Position numbers and translations under genes: made by a program. The notes below the pieces were generated by a model, which made no database searches, was not told the origin of the DNA, and saw only the letters and a list, made by a program, of their open reading frames with translations. A stretch of DNA of 11,490 bases from Verrucomicrobiota bacterium. Lineage in GTDB: Bacteria > Verrucomicrobiota > Verrucomicrobiia > Limisphaerales > AV2. Below are positions 6,438 through 11,490 of this stretch, piece after piece (the stretch's first letter is position 1; each line of letters opens with the position of its first letter). Location: the NCBI GenBank assembly GCA_003219675.1, contig QHPW01000119.1, positions 13,141 to 24,630 on the forward strand, in the 5' to 3' direction.

Positions 6438-7538
6438 TCACGCCGCCGCACCCGCCAGTTGCGGGGTCCACCCGGGCTTGATGCAATGCTCCCAAATGGA
6501 GTTGGCCGCTTTTTCGCCGCGTCCCTCCAGGCTGATGAGGTCCAGGAAAGTCTGGATGGGAGGCGTCACTTTGACGTGCTCGAACTGCTGCGCTCCGTGC
6601 AGCAGCCCTTCGTCGTGCGGAATCCACAGACTCACGTTGCCCTTTCCTTTCGTTTCAGTCAGTTCCAGGGCGGAGATGACTTTGCTGAGGTCCGACGCCA
6701 GGTAGGCGGAGACGCGACTGTATTGGAGTATCGGGTCGAAGCGCATCGCCGCCGAGAAGCCCTTGAGCGCGTACGGAATGACCTGTTCCTGGCAGACGGA
6801 CGCCAGCATGGTCTCGATCTCGATCACGCTCCGGGAGGAGGAAAATACCCGCTCGACGCTGCGGCCGGGCAGATAGTTTTCGGACCAGTCGTCCAGCAAC
6901 AAGTCCGGCCGACTGAGACGCAAGCCTTCCTTGGACTCCTCCAGCCAGTGCCGTTTTTTCAACTGATGCTTGACGTCGAGCGCCTGTCCCGGCCGGACCA
7001 ACGCCTCCATCGCCAGATCCCAGGTGCTCCACCAGCGTTGCGGGTGCAGGAACAGTACCCGCAACACGCGTTCCACCCGCGGAGAATACCAGGAGCGAAA
7101 GTTGCTTTTCTTCGACAGGCGAACGCTCCGGCCGGTTTTGCTGACAAAGATGAAATCAAAGTTCAAATGGCAGTTGCCGGAGAGATCCAGGTATCCGACG
7201 CCGTTCTGGCGGCAGATCCTGGCGGACATGGGAGTGAGGAACGGGGCGATGACGAGTCCGTGCGCGTTCGCGTCCGTCTGTTGATATTGTTGGAGTTTTG
7301 CGATCGCCTCGCGCACGGGCCGGGGCTGTCCGTTCGCCTTGACCTCAGCCACGATGGTGGTCTCCTGCCCGCGCACCCGGATACGTCCCACGATTTCCGG
7401 CCGAGCCGGGTCCGCGATGGCCCTCTGTTCTACTTTGAGCACTTCGACGAACGGGATTTCGGCGAGGCAATCCCACAGCATTTGCTCCACGGCCTCGTCG
7501 GTAGCCAAGTCTTTTGTTCGCGCTTTTTTGGTCTTCAT
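6438..7538 (-). CDS. AbiEi-like predicted DNA-binding protein with PD-(D/E)XK-type N-terminal domain
   Basis: The 366-aa product is soluble with no signal peptide. Residues about 15-90 resemble a restriction-endonuclease-like fold: PEIVGRIRV with Glu48, a beta strand carrying VAEVK (Glu65-x-Lys67), then a helix with KLQQYQQ. Next come VIAPFLTPMSARIC and GVGYLDLSGN (113-122), a signature I associate with proteins annotated as type IV toxin-antitoxin AbiEi-family antitoxins. Residues about 153-210 look like a winged helix (RVLRVLFLHPQRWWSTWDLA). The ALKGFSAA segment near 257 is also typical of the AbiEi C-terminal region. In characterised AbiE systems the antitoxin represses its operon and counters an AbiEii nucleotidyltransferase, but neither neighbour resembles that toxin, so this is an orphan or has another role. 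The downstream deacetylase starts 73 bp later. Family call moderate; nuclease activity speculative. Confidence 0.55.
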   Translation of the reverse strand: MKTKKARTKDLATDEAVEQMLWDCLAEIPFVEVLKVEQRAIADPARPEIVGRIRVRGQETTIVAEVKANGQPRPVREAIAKLQQYQQTDANAHGLVIAPFLTPMSARICRQNGVGYLDLSGNCHLNFDFIFVSKTGRSVRLSKKSNFRSWYSPRVERVLRVLFLHPQRWWSTWDLAMEALVRPGQALDVKHQLKKRHWLEESKEGLRLSRPDLLLDDWSENYLPGRSVERVFSSSRSVIEIETMLASVCQEQVIPYALKGFSAAMRFDPILQYSRVSAYLASDLSKVISALELTETKGKGNVSLWIPHDEGLLHGAQQFEHVKVTPPIQTFLDLISLEGRGEKAANSIWEHCIKPGWTPQLAGAAA

Positions 7539-7897
7539 GGTTTGTGTTCGATCATTATGGTTGCAGTTTTAGGTTCGGCATCTTCTTTGACTGAGCAAGA
7601 GAGATTCCAGACGCCCCTGTCCAGGTCCGGATGTGGTAGAGCGTTGCACAACGGCCTTTTTCCGGCGCAGGGATCAAGCGTTGGATCCCCCGCCTGTCTC
7701 GCAACCAGACACGCGTGGCCACGACCTGGACCCGTCGTGAACCAAACCACCAGCGCCGCTTATGCGTGTCGCGCCAAAATTGAGATCTATTGCTCCTTAT
7801 CGCCGCGAATTCCGGCTGCCGGAGAGCTTTCGCATCCGCAAGCGGAAGGTTGCGGCTGCAGCCGACGGGGTGACCCAGCGTGTGAAGAAAGTTCGAA
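7539..7897. other. 359-bp gap with several small inverted repeats and no convincing gene
   Basis: This stretch separates the IF-1 and AbiEi-like genes. It contains TCCGGC/GCCGGA (7811-7823), a 12-bp perfect palindrome (7853-7864), GGGATC/GATCCC with an 8-nt loop (7670-7689), CACGAC/GTCGTG with an 8-nt loop (7720-7739), and a 9-bp inverted pair, GTCCAGGTC at 7619-7627 with GACCTGGAC at 7723-7731, that encloses the GGGATC hairpin. On the minus strand a 71-codon frame (7750-7535) ends in an ATGA overlap with the AbiEi-like start, but its protein resembles nothing I know. The promoter of the AbiEi-like gene should lie here; I see only a weak CATAAT near 7554-7559. Confidence 0.4.
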
Positions 7898-7917
7898 CTA
7901 CCGCAAGCGATAGGTGA
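7762..7917 (+). CDS. Possible small basic protein (51 aa), unsupported by homology
   Basis: A plus-strand frame MRVAPKLRSIAPYRREFRLP and onward encodes 51 residues very rich in Arg and Lys, with a central RIRKRKVAAAADGVTQRVKK. It overlaps the last 20 bp of the convergent IF-1 gene. No ribosome-binding site is evident and I recognise no family. It may be chance: palindromes in this gap generate arginine-rich frames. It is listed because it is the only frame in the gap with a protein-like composition. Confidence 0.15.
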   Translation: MRVAPKLRSIAPYRREFRLPESFRIRKRKVAAAADGVTQRVKKVRTTASDR

Positions 7918-8110
7918 TGCGGGCCTTGTCGAGGTCGTAGGGTGACATCTCCAATTTGACCCGGTCTCCGACCGTCAGCCGGATAAATCGTTTGCGCATT
8001 TTGCCTGAAATGTGGGCCAACACCTGATGTTTGTTGTCCAGCTCGACGCGGAACATGGTGCCGGGCAGCACGGTAACGACGTTGCCTTCGACTTCAATAT
8101 GCTCTTCCAT
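7898..8110 (-). CDS. infA: Translation initiation factor IF-1
   Basis: The 70-aa product (family usually about 72) is a single S1-like OB-fold domain. It matches IF-1 throughout: IEVEGNVVTVLPGTMFRVEL, HQVLAHISGKMRKRFIRL, VGDRVKLEMSPYDLDKARI, ending TYRLR. IF-1 binds the A site of the 30S subunit, assists IF-2 and IF-3, and can melt RNA structure. The frame is open upstream to 8197, but MEEHIEVEG aligns with the normal start and an AAAGAG purine block lies 5 nt before the ATG at 8110. It is not next to ribosomal-protein, secY or map genes, unlike the classical location, so it may be a second copy. It lies 130 bp downstream of the RRM gene, with a terminator between them. Confidence 0.95.
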   Translation of the reverse strand: MEEHIEVEGNVVTVLPGTMFRVELDNKHQVLAHISGKMRKRFIRLTVGDRVKLEMSPYDLDKARITYRLR

Positions 8111-8180
8111 GAATGCTCTTTCTCTGCGCCCGCGGGCGAAAACCGGTTCGATCCGTCCGCAACACGCGTGAGTCGAAACG

Positions 8181-8218
8181 AAAAAGGCGTGGGACACTGG
8201 CGTTCAGAGTCCCACACC
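8181..8218 (-). terminator. Strong intrinsic terminator of the RRM gene
   Basis: Read on the minus strand, GGTGTGGGAC (8218-8209) pairs with GTCCCACGCC (8195-8186) in a 10-bp stem with one G-T wobble. The loop can form a further CTG/CAG pairing. TTTTT follows directly (8185-8181). It starts 22 bp after the RRM stop codon and separates that gene from infA, which would therefore need its own promoter or readthrough. Confidence 0.85.
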
Positions 8219-8240
8219 CTGCCGTGGGCAAATCAATGAG

Positions 8241-8573
8241 TTAGTAACGGTTGCTGTAATCGCGACGACCGCCTCCGCCACCGCCTCCCCGACCGCCTCC
8301 GTAACCGCCGGAGCGAGGGCGTTCCTCGCGCGGACGGGCTTCGTTGACCGTCAGGTCGCGGCCGTTCAGGTCCTTGCCATTGAGCGCCGCGATTGCGGCT
8401 TGCGCGCCTTCCTTGGTTTCCATGGTGACGAACGCAAACCCGCGCGACTTGCCGGTGAATTTGTCCATGATCAGATCGACGCTGGTCACGGGACCGTGCG
8501 CGGCGAAAAGATCCTGGAGATCGTTTTCAGTGGTGTTGAAGGAAAGGTTTCCAACAAACAGTTTCGTGTTCAT
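8241..8573 (-). CDS. Glycine-rich RRM-type RNA-binding protein
   Basis: The 110-aa product is one RNA recognition motif plus a short glycine-rich tail, the layout of bacterial Rbp-type proteins, some of which are cold-induced in cyanobacteria. RNP2 is LFVGNL (residues 5-10) and RNP1 is RGFAFVTM (44-51), with the aromatic RNA-stacking positions Phe6, Phe46 and Phe48 present. The tail from about 87 is Gly/Arg-rich (GGYGGGRGGGGGGGRRDYSNRY), an RGG-like extension likely to add non-specific RNA affinity. The start follows an AGAAAG purine stretch. The gene has its own terminator and is divergent from the isomerase-like gene across a 224-bp gap, which leaves room for a structured leader; a small CCCGA/TCGGG hairpin lies at 8618-8630. 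A role in RNA chaperoning is inferred from the family. Confidence 0.93.
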   Translation of the reverse strand: MNTKLFVGNLSFNTTENDLQDLFAAHGPVTSVDLIMDKFTGKSRGFAFVTMETKEGAQAAIAALNGKDLNGRDLTVNEARPREERPRSGGYGGGRGGGGGGGRRDYSNRY

Positions 8574-8797
8574 GATGACTTTCTAAGTTTAGACTGACTG
8601 CTTCTTCCCGGGCTGTTCCCGACCATCGGGTTTCAAATCATCATTGAAACACGTTCAACTGAAGATCTTCCAGGCCTCGAAATCGACGAGTAATCTAACC
8701 GGGCCAAAGCCTGCCGCTTTCCCGTCGAAAAGCAAATGTTATTTTCGGCAAGATTTGCGAGCTTCCCATCTTCGTGCGTTTCAGGTAAATGCAACCC

Positions 8798-9676
8798 ATG
8801 AAACTTTCTCTGTTCCATCCGCTCGGGTTATTTGCTCTGGCTGGTTTGGCAACCGCCACCATGGCTGCGGAAAGGCATCCGGCAGGCATCGGGTCCAGTT
8901 TCAAGGGACCGATCGGCCTCCAGCTCTACAGTCTTCGCGATCAGTTCGCCAAAAATGTCCCGGCAACACTTGACCAGGTTCGTAGGCTCGGCATCGAGTA
9001 CATCGAACTGGCCGGCACCTACAATCTTGCGCCGGAGAAATTCAAGGAACAGCTCGACGCCCGGGGACTGAAACCGATCAGCGGCCACTTCCCTTTCGAA
9101 CGTTATCGCGACGATGTCGAAGGGGTCGCGCGCGACGCGAAAGCCCTCGGCCTGCAATACGCCGGCTGCGCGTGGATTCCACACCAGGACCCGTTCGACG
9201 AAAAAACCTGTCGCGAAGCCGCGGCGGTTTTCAACCGCGCCGGGGAGGCGCTCGCCAAACACGGTTTGAAATTCTTCTACCACACGCACGGTTACGAATT
9301 TCAACCGCATGGCAACGGCACGCTGTTCGACCTGCTGATGAGCGAGACCGATCCGAAGCGCGTCCGTTATCAGATGGACGTTTTCTGGATTGTTCATCCC
9401 GGCCAGGACCCGATGCGGCTGCTCGAAAAATACGGCAGCCGCTTCGAGTTGATGCACGTTAAGGACATGAGGAAGGGAACTCCGACCGGGCTTCTCACCG
9501 GTCATTCGGATGTGACCAACGACGTCGCTCTCGGCACCGGCATTATGGATTGGCCCGCCATTCTGGGCGCGGCAAAGAAGGCTGGCGTGAAATGGTATTT
9601 CATCGAGGACGAATCGCCGACTTCGGTGGAACAAATCCCGAAAAGTTTACACTTGCTGGAGCAGGTGAGGTTTTAG
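8798..9676 (+). CDS. Exported sugar phosphate isomerase/epimerase-like protein (AP endonuclease 2 TIM-barrel family)
   Basis: The 292-aa product starts with a signal peptide (MKLSLFHPLGLFALAGLATA, cleavage near TMA/AE). The rest is a TIM barrel of the xylose-isomerase-like/IolE family: IGLQLYSLRDQFAKN (39-53), GIEYIELAG, KFFYHTHGYEF (158-168), YQMDVFWIVHPGQDP (191-205), FELMHVKDM (216-224) and KWYFIEDES (265-273). Glu167, Asp194, His220 and Glu270 fit the four metal-binding positions of tagatose-3-epimerase-type enzymes, so a divalent-metal isomerase or epimerase is plausible. The sugar substrate is unknown. An ATG at 8789 adds three residues; I chose 8798 because it gives a conventional signal peptide, though neither start has a well-spaced ribosome-binding site. 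The PD40 gene follows by 53 bp on the same strand. Confidence 0.85.
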   Translation: MKLSLFHPLGLFALAGLATATMAAERHPAGIGSSFKGPIGLQLYSLRDQFAKNVPATLDQVRRLGIEYIELAGTYNLAPEKFKEQLDARGLKPISGHFPFERYRDDVEGVARDAKALGLQYAGCAWIPHQDPFDEKTCREAAAVFNRAGEALAKHGLKFFYHTHGYEFQPHGNGTLFDLLMSETDPKRVRYQMDVFWIVHPGQDPMRLLEKYGSRFELMHVKDMRKGTPTGLLTGHSDVTNDVALGTGIMDWPAILGAAKKAGVKWYFIEDESPTSVEQIPKSLHLLEQVRF

Positions 9677-9729
9677 TTGCTCAACCGCCGGAAATTGTCA
9701 GAACACCCCATGGCTGCTCTAATCTCCGC

Positions 9730-11370
9730 ATGAACCGTCGTCTCGTAGCGGCGTCTCGGCAGAGCGCCGCAATTCGTTGGAGGAACAGTCCGCGGCGCTC
9801 TGCCGAGACGCTGCTACGAGGAGGTGCATGGTCCCAATGCGCGGTTGCAAAACCGTGGAAACTTTCTCCGAACTTCGCCGCGCAGATCTCAGCCATCGCT
9901 TCCGGCTTTTGCCTCTTGTTTCCGCCGGGCACCACTCGCGCCGCGGATACAGCACTCGGACCGTTCGAGAGCCACCGCGATGTCGGCAACGTCCTCAGGC
10001 CCGGCTCGGTCGAATACGATCCGGCCCGGCAGACTTACCTCATCGGCGGCGGCGGAGAAAATATGTGGTCCACCAACGATGCGTTTCATTTCGTCTGGAA
10101 AAAAATGTCGGGCAACGTCGCGCTGGCGGCGGACATTCGCTGGATCGCCACTGGCGGCAACGCCCACCGCAAAGCGTGTCTGCTCATTCGCCAGAATCTT
10201 GAACCCGACTCGCCGTACGCCGATGCCGCGGTCCACGGTGACGGCCTCGCGTCGCTGCAATATCGCGAGGCGCCGGGCGCTCCGACACGCGAAATCCAAT
10301 CGAACGTCTCCGCGCCGCGGCGAATCCGCATCGAGAAGGAGGGCGACACCGTCTTCATGTCCATTGCCCGCGACGGCGAACCGCTCCACGCGGCCGGCGG
10401 GTCGTTCAAAATCAAATTCCAGGAGCCCTTCTATGTCGGCCTGGGCGTCTGCGCTCACGACAACAACGCGCTCGAAAAGGCGGTTTTCTCGAACGTCGAA
10501 ATCGCGACCGACAAACCCAAATCCGGAGGAAAGCCAACATTGGAAAGCACGTTGGAAACCGTCGCCATCGCCTCCAAAGACCGACGTGTGGTCTATCACA
10601 CGCGAGACCATATCGAAGCGCCCAACTGGTCGCGTGACGGGAATTACTTCCTGTTCAACCGCGCCGGTCGCATCTGCAAACTGCCGGTCACCGGCGGCGA
10701 GCCGGAGTTGATCGACACCGGATTCGCCAGGCGCTGCAACAACGACCATGGTCTCTCGCTCGACGGCATGCAACTGGCCATCAGCGACCAGTCGCAGGAG
10801 CGCAAGTCGCTCATTTATATCCTGCCCATCAAGGGCGGAACGCCGCGCCGCGTCACCCGGCTTGGTCCCTCCTATTGGCATGGTTGGTCGCCCGACGGCA
10901 AGACGCTGGCCTTCTGCGGCGAACGCAATGGCGAGTTCGACATCTACACCAGCCCGGTCGAGGGCGGCGACGAAAAGCGGCTCACTACAACACCCGGTCT
11001 GGACGACGGCCCGGATTACTCGCCCGACGGCCAATACATCTATTTCAACTCCGAACGGACGGGGACGATGCAAATCTGGCGGATGAAATCCGACGGCAGT
11101 CAGCAGGAACAGATCACATCCGACGATTACAACAACTGGTTCCCGCATCCGTCACCGGACGGCAAATGGATTGTCTTTCTATCCTACGAGAAAGAAGTGA
11201 AAGAGCACCCCGAGAACAAGGACGTCATGCTCCGGCTCATGCCGGCGGGCAGAGGCGAAATTCAAGTGCTGGCCAAACTGTTCGGCGGCCAGGGAACCAT
11301 CAACGTGCCTTCCTGGTCGCCCGACAGTCGCAAAGTGGCCTTTGTAAGCTATCGGCTGGTGAGTCCCTGA
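9730..11370 (+). CDS. Exported PD40/TolB-like beta-propeller protein with N-terminal sandwich-like domain
   Basis: From the ATG at 9730 the product is 546 aa. Residues about 45-72 form a hydrophobic segment ending TTRAAD that looks like a signal peptide, but it sits behind about 40 unusual residues, of which 5-31 are encoded by a large inverted repeat. Residues about 75-258 look like a concanavalin/DUF1349-type domain (WKKMSGNVALAADI, FYVGLGVCAHDNNALEKAVFS). Six PD40 propeller motifs follow: NWSRDGNYFLF (299), LSLDGMQLAIS (342), GWSPDGKTLAF (385), DYSPDGQYIYF (429), HPSPDGKWIVF (473) and SWSPDSRKVAF (528). The C terminus looks complete. Such proteins are usually periplasmic or surface carbohydrate- or protein-binding modules; no catalytic residues are evident. 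The true start is uncertain: nearer ATGs at 9828 and 9837 are out of frame, and no ribosome-binding site precedes 9730. Confidence 0.8.
   Translation: MNRRLVAASRQSAAIRWRNSPRRSAETLLRGGAWSQCAVAKPWKLSPNFAAQISAIASGFCLLFPPGTTRAADTALGPFESHRDVGNVLRPGSVEYDPARQTYLIGGGGENMWSTNDAFHFVWKKMSGNVALAADIRWIATGGNAHRKACLLIRQNLEPDSPYADAAVHGDGLASLQYREAPGAPTREIQSNVSAPRRIRIEKEGDTVFMSIARDGEPLHAAGGSFKIKFQEPFYVGLGVCAHDNNALEKAVFSNVEIATDKPKSGGKPTLESTLETVAIASKDRRVVYHTRDHIEAPNWSRDGNYFLFNRAGRICKLPVTGGEPELIDTGFARRCNNDHGLSLDGMQLAISDQSQERKSLIYILPIKGGTPRRVTRLGPSYWHGWSPDGKTLAFCGERNGEFDIYTSPVEGGDEKRLTTTPGLDDGPDYSPDGQYIYFNSERTGTMQIWRMKSDGSQQEQITSDDYNNWFPHPSPDGKWIVFLSYEKEVKEHPENKDVMLRLMPAGRGEIQVLAKLFGGQGTINVPSWSPDSRKVAFVSYRLVSP
9742..9820. 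repeat. Large inverted repeat (29-bp arms) at the start of the PD40 gene
   Basis: Arm 9742-9770 (begins CTCGTAGCGGCGTCTCGG) and arm 9792-9820 (ends CCGAGACGCTGCTACGAG) are reverse complements with a single mismatch, at 9750/9812, which would be a G-U pair in RNA. The spacer is 21 nt. The element has the size and form of a MITE- or REP-like dispersed hairpin repeat. It lies within the open frame of the PD40 gene, just before its signal-peptide-like segment. No T-run follows. Confidence 0.85.
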
Positions 11371-11490
11371 GCCGTCGGCTTACCCACTGGGCTGTGGCGG
11401 ATGTTTCGCTGCTGCACGTTCAATCACCAAAACAGGCGTTTGCTTGGCCCAATTTTTCCACTAAACCTTTTCGCCCAAAATCCCACTAAC
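11371..11490. other. Non-coding window end with an imperfect direct repeat
   Basis: No gene is evident in the last 120 bp. Two similar segments, GCCCAATTTTTCCACTAA (11447-11464) and GCCCAAAATCCCACTAA (11473-11489), lie 8 bp apart. On the minus strand both give TTAGTGG followed by a T- or A-rich run and GGGC. They may be the edge of a repeat or regulatory region continuing beyond the window. Confidence 0.3.

Noticed and set aside
7630..7665. TGGTAGAGCG resembles the D-arm of a tRNA
   Set aside because: No acceptor stem, anticodon arm or T-arm with GGTTCGA-type loop can be aligned at the right distances; it is a chance match.
6249..7913. 554-codon plus-strand frame opposite the AbiEi-like gene
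   Set aside because: It is antisense to a gene with clear domain motifs, its composition is that of a GC-rich shadow, and it shows no domain.
8127..8138. 12-bp GC palindrome CGCCCGCGGGCG upstream of infA
   Set aside because: It is pure G/C in a GC-rich region, has no spacer for a hairpin loop and no adjoining promoter boxes; it cannot be called an operator.
9889..11148. 419-codon minus-strand frame opposite the PD40 gene
   Set aside because: The opposite strand carries six PD40 repeats in register; the antisense frame is an artefact of GC-rich codon use.
11370..11384. AGCC/GGCT pairing just after the PD40 stop as a terminator
   Set aside because: The stem is only 4 bp and no T-run follows.

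Overview
The window is GC-rich bacterial chromosome carrying ten substantive genes, one of them cut by the left edge and one split by an in-frame stop. My best guess for the source is a Verrucomicrobiota-type bacterium (Limisphaerales/Pedosphaera-like) or another member of the PVC group. This is an inference from the gene families: an exported TIM-barrel sugar-phosphate-isomerase-like protein, an exported PD40 beta-propeller, a large exported deacetylase-like protein, a glycine-rich RRM protein, and hairpin-type intergenic repeats. No rRNA or marker gene confirms it.

Layout. At 1-321 (minus) lies the N-terminal part of an exported FKBP-type peptidyl-prolyl isomerase. Divergent from it, 508-3094 (plus) is a two-gene unit: an Ldh2-family NAD(P)-dependent oxidoreductase and, 19 bp later, an APC amino-acid permease. 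From 3252 to 8573 every gene is on the minus strand. In transcription order these are a glycine-rich RRM RNA-binding protein followed by a strong intrinsic terminator, translation initiation factor IF-1, a 359-bp gap without a convincing gene, an AbiEi-like predicted DNA-binding/PD-(D/E)XK protein, an exported polysaccharide-deacetylase-like protein, and an Nramp-related transporter split by a TAG codon. From 8798 (plus) come an exported sugar phosphate isomerase/epimerase-like protein and an exported protein with a sandwich-like domain plus a six-repeat PD40 propeller. The N-terminal coding sequence of the latter contains a 29-bp-arm inverted repeat. The last 120 bp hold no gene.

How the genes fit together. 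There is no single pathway. The dehydrogenase and permease look like a small amino-acid or 2-oxo/imino-acid utilisation unit. The RRM protein and IF-1 are RNA-binding housekeeping or cold-adaptation functions. The deacetylase, isomerase and PD40 proteins are predicted to act outside the cytoplasm, probably on glycans. The AbiEi-like gene has no visible toxin partner.

I found no CRISPR array, tRNA, rRNA, transposase or phage gene, and no clearly new multi-gene system. The points most worth checking are the amber codon that splits an otherwise intact transporter, that transporter's loss of the Nramp metal-binding motifs, and the large inverted repeat that appears to encode the start of the PD40 protein.
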